Source: Camelus bactrianus (Eukaryota; Chordata; Mammalia; Artiodactyla; Camelidae). From it: DNA of 64,000 nt. Below the pieces are notes generated by a model that was not told the DNA's origin, ran no database searches, and was given only the letters and a program-made list of their open reading frames with translations. Of this stretch, positions 46,242 to 57,267 are shown in pieces. The stretch spans positions 3,472,001 through 3,536,000 of the forward strand of contig NW_027413959.1 in the NCBI RefSeq assembly GCF_048773025.1. Reading direction: 5' to 3'. The position numbers and the translations under genes are program-made. Position 1 is the stretch's first letter; every line of letters starts with the position of its first letter.

Positions 46242-49200
46242 AGGGCGGCCCCGAACCTCCTCCACACAGTCAGCCGTGTTCCGGAATTCTGAGTGTGGGG
46301 AGGTTCTGTCTTATGTCTGCAGAACCTGGGTTCACCTAGGAGCCCTTCGAGTGTCTTCCCCCAGTCCCTCACTGTGCGGGCTGCCGGGGAATGGCGGGGG
46401 TTGGGCTGGAAAAGCAGGTAGCATCTTGTGCCTCCCCATGGACAGGGGAGGTAATTAGCGGACTTCCCCCTGCCAGGGAACACCTGTGACACCAGGCAGA
46501 TGCGTGGAGGGCGGCCCCGAACCTCCCCCACACAGTCAGCCGTGTTCAGAAATTCTGAGTGTGGGGAGGTTCCTTCATCTGTCTGCAGCACCCGGGATCT
46601 CCTAGGAGCCCTTCGAGTGTCTTCCCCGAATCGCTCCCACTGCGGGCTGCCTGGGAAAGGCAGGGTTGGGCTGGAAACTCAGGTAGCATCTAGTGCCTCC
46701 CCATGGACAGGGGAGGTAATTAGCGGACTTCCCCCTGCCAGGGAACACCTGTGACACCAGGCAGCTGCGTGGAGGGCGGCCCCGAACCTCCCCCACACAG
46801 TCAGCCGTGTTCCGGAATTCTGAGTGTGGGGAGGTTCCGTCTTATGTCTGCAGCACCCGGGTTCACCTAGGAGCCCTTTGAGTGTCTTCCCCCAGTCCCT
46901 CACTGTGCGGGCTGCCGGGCAATGGCGGAGGTTGGGCTGGAAAAGCAGGTAGCATCTTGTGCCTCCCCATGGACAAGGGAGGTAATTAGCGGACTTCCCC
47001 CTGCCAGGGAACACCTGTGACACCAGGCAGTTGCGTGGAGGGCGGCCCCGAACCTCCCCCACACAGTCAGCCGTGTTCAGGTATTCTGAGTGTGGGGAGG
47101 TTCCGTTTCTGTCTACAGCACCCGGGATCTCCTAGGAGCCCTTCGAGTGTCTTCCCCGAATCCCTCCCACTGCGGGCTGCCGGGGAAAGTCGGGGGTTGG
47201 GCTGGAAACTCATGTAGCATCTAGTGCCTCCCCATGGACATGGGAGGTTTTTAGCGGACTTCCCCCTGCCAGGGAATACCTGTGACACCAGGCAGATTCG
47301 TGGAGGGCGGCCCCGAACCTCCCCCACACAGTCAGCCGTGTTCCGGAATTCTGAGTGTGGGGAGGTTCCGTCTTATGTCTGCAGCACCCGGGATCTCCTA
47401 GGAGCCCTTCAAGAGTCTTCCCCGAGTCCCTCCCAGTGCGGGCAGCCGGGAACGGCGGGGGTTGGGCTGGAAAAGCAGGTAGCATCTAGTGCCTCCCCAT
47501 GGAAAGGGGAGGTAATTAGCGGACTTCCCCCTGCCAGGGAACAACTGTGACACCAGGAAGCTGCGTGGAGTGCGGCCCTAAACCTAACTCACACAGTCAC
47601 ACGTGTTCCGGAATTCTGAGTGTGGGGAGGTTCCGTCTTCTGTCTGCAGCACCCGGGTTCACCTAGGAGCCTTTCGAGTGTCTTCCCCCAGTCCCTCCCT
47701 GTGCGGGCTGCCGGGGAAAGGCGGGGGTTGGGCTGAAAAAGCAGGTAGCATCTTGTGCCTCCCCATGGACAAGGGAGGTAATTAGCGGACTTCCCCCTGC
47801 CAGGGAACACCTGTGACACCAGGCAGCTGCGTGGAGGGCGGCCCCGAACCTCCCCCACACAGTCAGCCGTGTTCCGGAATTCTGAGTGTGGGGAGGTTCC
47901 GTCTTATGTCTGCAGCACCCGGGATCTACTAGGAGCCCTTCAAGAGTCTTCCCCGAGTCCCTCCCAGTGCGGGCAGCCGGGGAACGGCGGGGGTTGGGCT
48001 GGAAAAGCACGTAGCATCTAGTGCCTCCCCATGGACAGGGGAGGTAATTAGCGGACTTCCCCCTGCCAGGGAACAACTGTGACACCAGGAAGCTGCGTGG
48101 AGTGCGGCCGTAAACCTCACCCACACAGTCAAACTTGTTCCGGAATTCTGAGTGTGGGGAGGTTCCGTCTTCTGTCTGCAGCACCCGGGATCTCCTAGGA
48201 GCCCTTCGAGTGTCTTCCCCGAATCCCTCCCACTGCGGGCTGCCTGGGAAAGGCGGGGTTTGGGCTGGAAACTCAGGTAGCATCTAGTGCTTCCCCATGG
48301 ACAGGGGAGGAAATTAGCGGACTTCACCCTGCCAGGGAACACCTGTGACACCAGGCAGCTACGTGGAGGGCGGCCCCGAACCTCCCCCACACAGTCATCC
48401 GTGTTCCGGAATTCTGAGTGTGGGGAAGTTCCGTCTTATGTCTGCAGAACCCGGGTTCACCTAGGAGCCCTTCGAGTGTCTTCCCCCAGTCCCTCACTGT
48501 GCGGGCTGCCGGGCAATGGCGGAGGTTGGGCTGGAAAAGCAGGTAGCATCTTGTGCCTCCCCATGGACAAGGGAGGTAATTAGCGGACTTCCCCCTGCCA
48601 GGGAACACCTGTGACACCAGGCAGCTTCGTGGAGGACGGCCCCGAACCTCCCCCACACAGTCAACCGTGTTCCGGAATTCTGAGTGGGGGGAGGTTCCGT
48701 CTTCTGTCTGCAGCACCCGGGATCTCCTAGGAGCCCTTCGAGTGTCTTCCCAGAGTCCCTCCCTGTGCGGGCTGCCGGGGAAAGGAGGGGGTTGTGCTGG
48801 AAACGCAGGTAGCCTCTAGTGCCTCCCCATGGACAGGGGAGGTAATTAGCGGACTTCCACCTGCCAGGGAACACCTGTGACACAAGGCAGCTGCGTGGAG
48901 GGCGGCCACGAACCACCCCCACACAGTCATCCGTGTTCCGGAATTCTGAGTGTGGGGAAGTTCCGTCTTCTGTCTGCAGCACCCGGGTTCTCCTAGGAGC
49001 CTTTCGAGTGTCTTCCCCCAGTCCCTCCCTGTGCGGGCTGCCGGGGAAAGGCGGGGGTTGGGCTGGAAAAGCAGGTAGCATCTTGTGCCTCCCCATGGAC
49101 AATGGAGGTAATTAGCGGACTTCCCCCTTCCAGGGAACACCTGTGACACCAGGCAGCTGCGTGGAGGGCGGCCCCCAACTTCCCCCACACAGTCAGCCGT

Positions 49201-50261
49201 GTTCAGGAATTCTGAGGGTGGGGAGGTTCCGTCTTCTGTCTGCAGCACCCGGGATCTCCTAGGAGCCCTTCGAGTGTCTTCCCCGAATTCCTCCCACTGC
49301 GGGCTGCCGGGGAAAGGCGGGGGTTGGGCTGGAAAAGCAGGTAGCATCTAGTGCCTCCCCATGGACAGGGGAGGTAATTAGCGGACTTCCCCCTGCCAGG
49401 GAACACCTGTGACACCAGGCAGATGCGTGGAGGGCGGCCCCGAACCTCCTCCACACAGTCAGCCGTGTTCCGGAATTCTGAGTGTGGGGAGGTTCCGTCT
49501 TATGTCTGCAGAACCTGGGTTCACCTAGGAGCCCTTCGAGTGTCTTCCCCTAGTCCCTCACTGTGCGGGCTGCCGGGGAATGGCGGGGGTTGGGCTGGAA
49601 AAGCAGGTAGCATCTTGTGCCTCCCCATGGACAGGGGAGGTAATTAGCGGACTTCCCCCTGCCAGGGAACACCTGTGACACCAGGCAGATGCGTGGAGGG
49701 CGGCCCCGAACCTCCCCCACACAGTCAGCCGTGTTCAGAAATTCTGAGTGTGGGGAGGTTCCTTCATCTGTCTGCAGCACCCGGGATCTCCTAGGAGCCC
49801 TTCGAGTGTCTTCCCCGAATCGCTCCCACTGCGGGCTGCCTGGGAAAGGCGGGGGTTGGGCTGGAAACTCAGGTAGCATCTAGTGCCTCCCCATGGACAG
49901 GGGAGGTAATTAGCGGACTTCCCCCTGCCAGGGAACACCTGTGACACCAGGCAGCTGCGTGGAGGGCGGCCCCGAACCTCCCCCACACAGTCAGCCGTGT
50001 TCCGGAATTCTGAGTGTGGGGAGGTTCCGTCTTATGTCTGCAGCACCCGGGTTCACCTAGGAGCCCTTTGAGTGTCTTCCCGCAGTCCCTCACTGTGCGG
50101 GCTGCCGGGCAATGGCGGAGGTTGGGCTGGAAAAGCAGGTAGCATCTTGTGCCTCCCCATGGACAAGGGAGGTAATTAGCGGACTTCCCCCTGCCAGGGA
50201 ACACCTGTGACACCAGGCAGTTGCGTGGAGGGCGGCCCCGAACCTCCCCCACACAGTCAGC
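46242..50261. repeat. Copy 2 of the block of about 4.0 kb from 35.6-39.6 kb
   Basis: Near-perfect copy at an offset of 10,636 bp (40 x 266 minus 4). One visible difference is GGAGGTTCTG near 46,300 against GGAGATTCTG near 35,664. Beyond 50,261 the two diverge by one extra monomer and then match again at 10,901 bp. Confidence 0.92.
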
Positions 50262-52971
50262 CGTGTTCAGGTATTCTGAGTGTGGGGAGGTTCCGTTTCT
50301 GTCTACAGCACCCGGGATCTCCTAGGAGCCCTTCGAGTTTCTTCCCCGAATCCCTCCCACTGCGGGCTGCCGGGGAAAGTCGGGGGTTGGGCTGGAAACT
50401 CATGTAGCATCTAGTGCCTCCCCATGGACATGGGAGGTAATTAGCGGACTTCCCCCTGCCAGGGAATACCTGTGACACCAGGCAGATTCGTGGAGGGCGG
50501 CCCCGAACCTCCCCCACACAGTCAGCCTTGTTCCGGAATTCTGAGTGTGGGGAGGATCCGTCTTATGTCTGCAGCACCCGGGATCTCCTAGGAGCCCTTC
50601 AAGAGTCTTCCCCGAGTCCCTCCCAGTGCGGGCAGCCGGGAACGGCGGGGGTTGGGCTGGAAAAGCAGGTAGCATCTAGTGCCTCCCCATGGACAGGGGA
50701 GGTAATTAGCGGACTTCCCCCTGCCAGGGAACAACTGTGACACCAGGAAGCTGCGTGGAGTGCGGCCCTAAACCTAACTCACACAGTCACACGTGTTCCG
50801 GAATTCTGAGTGTGGGGAGGTTCCGTCTTCTGTCTGCAGCACCCGGGTTCACCTAGGAGCCTTTCGAGTGTCTTCCCCCAGTCCCTCCCTGTGCGGGCTG
50901 CCGGGAAAAGGCGGGGGTTGGGCTGAAAAAGCAGGTAGCATCTTGTGCCTCCCCATGGACAAGGGAGGTAATTAGCGGACTTCCCCCTGCCAGGGAACAC
51001 CTGTGACACCAGGCAGCTGCGTGGAGGGCGGCCCCGAACCTCCCCCACACAGTCAGCCGTGTTCCGGAATTCTGAGTGTGGGGAGGTTCCGTCTTATGTC
51101 TGCAGCACCCGGGATCTACTAGGAGCCCTTCAAGAGTCTTCCCCGAGTCCCTCCCAGTGCGGGCAGCCGGGGAACGGCGGGGGTTGGGCTGGAAAAGCAC
51201 GTAGCATCTAGTGCCTCCCCATGGACAGGGGAGGTAATTAGCGGACTTCCCCCTGCCAGGGAACAACTGTGACACCAGGAAGCTGCGTGGAGTGCGGCCG
51301 TAAACCTCACCCACACAGTCAAACTTGTTCCGGAATTCTGAGTGTGGGGAGGTTCCGTCTTCTGTCTGCAGCACCCGGGATCTCCTAGGAGCCCTTCGAG
51401 TGTCTTCCCCGAATCCCTCCCACTGCGGGCTGCCTGGGAAAGGCGGGGTTTGGGCTGGAAACTCAGGTAGCATCTAGTGCCTCCCCATGGACAGGGGAGG
51501 AAATTAGCGGACTTCACCCTGCCAGGGAACACCTGTGACACCAGGCAGCTACGTGGAGGGCGGCCCCGAACCTCCCCCACACAGTCATCCGTGTTCCGGA
51601 ATTCTGAGTGTGGGGAAGTTCCGTCTTATGTCTGCAGAACCCGGGTTCACCTAGGAGCCCTTCGAGTGTCTTCCCCCAGTCCCTCACTGTGCGGGCTGCC
51701 GGGCAATGGCGGAGGTTGGGCTGGAAAAGCAGGTAGCATCTTGTGCCTCCCCATGGACAAGGGAGGTAATTAGCGGACTTCCCCCTGCCAGGGAACACCT
51801 GTGACACCAGGCAGCTTCGTGGAGGACGGCCCCGAACCTCCCCCACACAGTCAACCGTGTTCCGGAATTCTGAGTGGGGGGAGGTTCCGTCTTCTGTCTG
51901 CAGCACCCGGGATCTCCTAGGAGCCCTTCGAGTGTCTTCCCAGAGTCCCTCACTGTGCGGGCTGCCGGGGAAAGGAGGGGGTTGTGCTGGAAACGCAGGT
52001 AGCCTCTAGTGCATCCCCATGGACAGGGGAGGTAATTAGCGGACTTCCACCTGCCAGGGAACACCTGTGACACCAGGCAGATGCGTGGAGGGCGGCCCCG
52101 AACCTCCTCCACACAGTCAGCCGTGTTTCGGAATTCTGAGTGTGGGGAGGTTCCGTCTTATGTCTGCAGAACCTGGGTTCACCTAGGAGCCATTCGAGTG
52201 TCTTCCCCCAGTCCCTCACTGTGCGGGCTGCCGGGGAATGGCGGGGGTTGGGCTGGAAAAGCAGGTAGCATCTTGTGCCTCCCCATGGACAGGGGAGGAA
52301 ATTAGCGGACTTCCCCCTGCCAGGGAACACCTGTGACACCAGGCAGATGCGTGGAGGGCGGCCCCGAACCTCCCCCACACAGTCAGCCGTGTTCAGAAAT
52401 TCTGAGTGTGGGGAGGTTCCTTCATCTGTCTGCAGCACCCGGGATCTCCTAGGAGCCCTTCGAGTGTCTTCCCCGAATCGCTCCCACTGCGGGCTGCCTG
52501 GGAAAGGCGGGGGTTGGGCTGGAAACTCAGGTAGCATCTAGTGCCTCCCCATGGACAGGGGAGGTAATTAGCGGACTTCCCCCTGCCAGGGAACACCTGT
52601 GACACCAGGCAGCTGCGTGGAGGGCGGCCCCGAACCTCCCCCACACAGTCAGCCGTGTTCCGGAATTCTGAGTGTGGGGAGGTTCCGTCTTATGTCTGCA
52701 GCACCCGGGTTCACCTAGGAGCCCTTTGAGTGTCTTCCCCCAGTCCCTCACTGTGCGGGCTGCCGGGCAATGGCGGAGGTTGGGCTGGAAATGCAGGTAG
52801 CATCTTGTGCCTCCCCATGGACAAGGGAGGTAATTAGCGGACTTCCCCCTGCCAGGGAACACCTGTGACACCAGGCAGCTGCGTGGAGTGCGGCCCCGAA
52901 CCTCCCCCACACAGTCAACCGTGTTCCGGAATTCTGAGTGTGGGGAGGTTCCGTCTTCTGTCTGCAGCAAC

Positions 52972-54834
52972 CGGGATCTCCTAGGAGCCCTTCGAGTGTC
53001 TTCCCAGAGTCCCTCCCTGTGCGGGCTGCTGGGGAAAGGAGGGGGTTGTGCTGGAAACGCAGGTAGCATCTAGTGCCTCCCCATGGACAGGGGAGGTAAT
53101 TAGCGGACTTCCACCTGCCAGGGAACACCTGTGACACAAGGCAGCTGCGTGGAGGGCGGCCCCGAACCTCCCCCCACAAAGTCATCCGTGTTCCGGAATT
53201 CTGAGTGTGGGGAGGTTCCGTCTTCTGTCTGCAGCACCCGGGTTCTCCTAGGAGCCTTTCGAGTGTCTTCCCCCAGTCCCTCCCTGTGCGGGCTGCCGGG
53301 GAAAGGCGGGGGTTGGGCTGGAAAAGCAGGTAGCATCTTGTTCCTCCCCATGGACAAGGGAGGAAATTAGCGGACTTCCCCCTGCCAGGGAACACCTGTG
53401 ACACCAGGCAGCTGCGTGGAGGGCGGCCCCGAACCTCCCCCACACAGTCAGCCGTGTTCCGGAATTCTGAGTGTGGGGAGGTTCCGTCTTCTGTCTGCAG
53501 CACCCGGGATCTCCTAGGAGCCCTTCGAGTGTCTTCCCCGAATCCCTCCCACTGCGGGCTGCCGTGGAAAGGCGGGGGTTGGGCTGGAAACTCAGGTAGC
53601 ATCTAGTGCCTCCCCATGGACAGGGGAGGTAATTAGCGGACTTCCCCCTGCCAGGGAACACCTGTGACACCAGGCAGATGCGTGAAGGGCGGCCCCGATC
53701 CTCCCCCACACAGTCAGCCGTGTTCCGGAATTCTGAGTGTGGGGAGGTTCCGTCTTAAGTCTGCAGCACCCGGGTTCACCTAGGAGCCCTTCGAGTGTCT
53801 TCCCCCAGTCCCTCCCTGTGCGGGCTGCCGGGGAATGGCGGGGGTTGGGCTGGAAAAGCAGGTAGCATCTTGTGCCTCCCCATGGACAGAGGAGGTAATT
53901 AGCGGACTTCCCCCTGCTAGGGAACACCTGTGACACCAGGCAGCTGCGTGGAGGGCGGCCCCGAACCTCCCCCACTCAGTCAGCCGTGTTCCGGAATTCT
54001 GAGTGTGGGGAGGTTCTGTCTTCTGTCTGCAGCACCCGGCATCTCCTAGGAGCCCTTCGAGAGTCTTCCCCGAGTCCCTCCCAGTGGGGGCAGCCAGGGA
54101 AAGGCGGGGTTTGGGCTGGAAACGCAGGTAGCATCTAGTGCCTCCCCATGGACAGGGGAGGAAATTAGCGGAATTCCCCCTGCCAGGGAACACCTGTGAC
54201 ACCAGGCAGCTGCGTGGAGGGCGGCCCCGAACCTCCCCCACACAGTCAGCTGTGTTCCGGAATTCTGAGTGTGGGGAGGTTCCGTCTTCTGTCTGCAGCA
54301 CCCGGGTTCACCTAGGAGCCCTTCGAGTGTCTTTCCCGAATCCCTTCCACTGCGGGCTGCCGAGGAATGGCGGAGGTTGGGCTGGAAAAGCAGGTAGCAT
54401 CTTGTGCCTCCCCATGGACAAGGGAGGTAATTAGCGGACTTCCCCCTGCCAGGGAACACCTGTGACACCAGGCAGCTGCGTGGAGGGCGGCCCCGAACCT
54501 CCCCCACACAGTCAACCGTGTTCCGGAATTCTGAGTGTGGGGAGGTTCCGTCTTCTGTCTGCAGCACCCGGGATCTCCTAGGAGCCCTTCGAGTTTCTTC
54601 CCAGAGTCCCTCCCTGTGCGGGCTGCCGGGGAAAGGAGGGGGTTGTGCTGGAAACGCAGGTAGCATCTAGTGCCTCCCCATGGACAGGGGAGGTAATTAG
54701 CGGACTTCCCCCTGCCAGGGAACACCTGTGACACCAGGCAGCTGCGTGGAGGGCGGCCCCGAACCTCCCCCACTCAGTCAGCCGTGTTCCGGAATTCTGA
54801 GTGTGGGGAGGTTCCGTCTTATGTCTGCAGCACC
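52972..54834. repeat. Unit 1 of a 1,863-bp (7-monomer) tandem duplication
   Basis: Repeated at 54,835-56,697 with a constant 1,863-bp offset (7 x 266 plus 1, from one 267-bp monomer). I saw no differences inside the two units except at their very edges, so this is among the youngest events in the window. The corresponding place in the next 7,182-bp copy (about 60,154-62,016) has only one unit. Confidence 0.92.
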
Positions 54835-56697
54835 CGGGATCTCCTAGGAGCCCTTCGAGTGTCTTCCCAGAGTCCCTCCCTGTGCGGGCTGCTGGGGAAA
54901 GGAGGGGGTTGTGCTGGAAACGCAGGTAGCATCTAGTGCCTCCCCATGGACAGGGGAGGTAATTAGCGGACTTCCACCTGCCAGGGAACACCTGTGACAC
55001 AAGGCAGCTGCGTGGAGGGCGGCCCCGAACCTCCCCCCACAAAGTCATCCGTGTTCCGGAATTCTGAGTGTGGGGAGGTTCCGTCTTCTGTCTGCAGCAC
55101 CCGGGTTCTCCTAGGAGCCTTTCGAGTGTCTTCCCCCAGTCCCTCCCTGTGCGGGCTGCCGGGGAAAGGCGGGGGTTGGGCTGGAAAAGCAGGTAGCATC
55201 TTGTTCCTCCCCATGGACAAGGGAGGAAATTAGCGGACTTCCCCCTGCCAGGGAACACCTGTGACACCAGGCAGCTGCGTGGAGGGCGGCCCCGAACCTC
55301 CCCCACACAGTCAGCCGTGTTCCGGAATTCTGAGTGTGGGGAGGTTCCGTCTTCTGTCTGCAGCACCCGGGATCTCCTAGGAGCCCTTCGAGTGTCTTCC
55401 CCGAATCCCTCCCACTGCGGGCTGCCGTGGAAAGGCGGGGGTTGGGCTGGAAACTCAGGTAGCATCTAGTGCCTCCCCATGGACAGGGGAGGTAATTAGC
55501 GGACTTCCCCCTGCCAGGGAACACCTGTGACACCAGGCAGATGCGTGAAGGGCGGCCCCGATCCTCCCCCACACAGTCAGCCGTGTTCCGGAATTCTGAG
55601 TGTGGGGAGGTTCCGTCTTAAGTCTGCAGCACCCGGGTTCACCTAGGAGCCCTTCGAGTGTCTTCCCCCAGTCCCTCCCTGTGCGGGCTGCCGGGGAATG
55701 GCGGGGGTTGGGCTGGAAAAGCAGGTAGCATCTTGTGCCTCCCCATGGACAGAGGAGGTAATTAGCGGACTTCCCCCTGCTAGGGAACACCTGTGACACC
55801 AGGCAGCTGCGTGGAGGGCGGCCCCGAACCTCCCCCACTCAGTCAGCCGTGTTCCGGAATTCTGAGTGTGGGGAGGTTCTGTCTTCTGTCTGCAGCACCC
55901 GGCATCTCCTAGGAGCCCTTCGAGAGTCTTCCCCGAGTCCCTCCCAGTGGGGGCAGCCAGGGAAAGGCGGGGTTTGGGCTGGAAACGCAGGTAGCATCTA
56001 GTGCCTCCCCATGGACAGGGGAGGAAATTAGCGGAATTCCCCCTGCCAGGGAACACCTGTGACACCAGGCAGCTGCGTGGAGGGCGGCCCCGAACCTCCC
56101 CCACACAGTCAGCTGTGTTCCGGAATTCTGAGTGTGGGGAGGTTCCGTCTTCTGTCTGCAGCACCCGGGTTCACCTAGGAGCCCTTCGAGTGTCTTTCCC
56201 GAATCCCTTCCACTGCGGGCTGCCGAGGAATGGCGGAGGTTGGGCTGGAAAAGCAGGTAGCATCTTGTGCCTCCCCATGGACAAGGGAGGTAATTAGCGG
56301 ACTTCCCCCTGCCAGGGAACACCTGTGACACCAGGCAGCTGCGTGGAGGGCGGCCCCGAACCTCCCCCACACAGTCAACCGTGTTCCGGAATTCTGAGTG
56401 TGGGGAGGTTCCGTCTTCTGTCTGCAGCACCCGGGATCTCCTAGGAGCCCTTCGAGTTTCTTCCCAGAGTCCCTCCCTGTGCGGGCTGCCGGGGAAAGGA
56501 GGGGGTTGTGCTGGAAACGCAGGTAGCATCTAGTGCCTCCCCATGGACAGGGGAGGTAATTAGCGGACTTCCCCCTGCCAGGGAACACCTGTGACACCAG
56601 GCAGCTGCGTGGAGGGCGGCCCCGAACCTCCCCCACTCAGTCAGCCGTGTTCCGGAATTCTGAGTGTGGGGAGGTTCCGTCTTATGTCTGCAGCACC
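54835..56697. repeat. Unit 2 of the 1,863-bp tandem duplication
   Basis: Starts just inside the monomer at CACCCGGGATC and copies 52,972-54,834. The extra-C monomer (CCTCCCCCCACAAAG) lies at about 55,030, against 53,167 in unit 1. Confidence 0.92.
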
Positions 56698-57267
56698 CGG
56701 GATCTCCTAGGAGACATTCGAGAGTCTTCCCCGAGTCCCTCCCAGTGCGGGCAGCCGGGGAACGGCGGGGGTTGGGCTGGAAAAGCAGGTAGCATCTAGT
56801 TCCTCCCCATGGACAGGGGAGGTAATTAGCGGAATTCCCCCTGCCAGGGAACAACTGTGACACCAGGAAGCTGCGTGGAGTGCGGCCCTAAACCTCACAC
56901 ACACAGTCACATATGTTCAGGAATTCTGAGTGTGGGGAGGTTCCGTCATCTGTCTGAAGTACCCGGGATCTCCTAGGGGCCCTTCGAGTGTCTTCCCCGA
57001 ATCCCTCCCACTGCGGGCTGCCGGGGAAAGGCGGGGGTTGGGCTGGAAACTCAGGTAGCATCTAGTGACTCCCCATGGACAGGGGAGGTAATTAGCGGAC
57101 ATCCCCCTGCCAGGGAAAACTTGTGACACCAGGCAGCTGCGTGGAGGTCGGCCCCGAACCTCCCCCACACAGTCAGCCGTGTTCCGGAATTCTGAGTTTG
57201 GGGAGGTTCCGTCTTATGTCTGCAGCACCCGGGTTCACCTAGGAGCCCTTCGAGTGTTTTCCCCCTG
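56698..57267. repeat. Unusual diverged monomers with ACATATGTTCAGG
   Basis: Two to three monomers with many private changes: GAGACATTCGAG near 56,713, CACACACAGTCACATATG near 56,896, GTCTGAAGTACCCGGG near 56,952, CTAGGGGCCC near 56,972 and GGACATCCCCC near 57,097. The same cluster occurs near 62,017-62,600 (offset 5,319) and nowhere else in the window. It looks like older satellite carried inside the 7,182-bp unit. Confidence 0.85.

Larger units (their letters stand above)
50086..57267. repeat. Copy 1 of a 7,182-bp (27-monomer) tandem duplication
   Basis: Repeats from about 57,268 at exactly 27 x 266 bp. Shared marks include GAGTTTCTTCCCCG near 50,335 and 57,517, GGGGAGGATCCG near 50,550 and 57,732, and GTTTGTTCCGG-like variants. 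Differences are rare: GGGGATGCACTAG in copy 1 near 52,015 against GGGGAGGCACTAG (read on the minus strand), and CCGTGTTTCGG near 52,123 against CCGTGTTCCGG. This copy also contains the internal 1,863-bp duplication. Confidence 0.92.
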
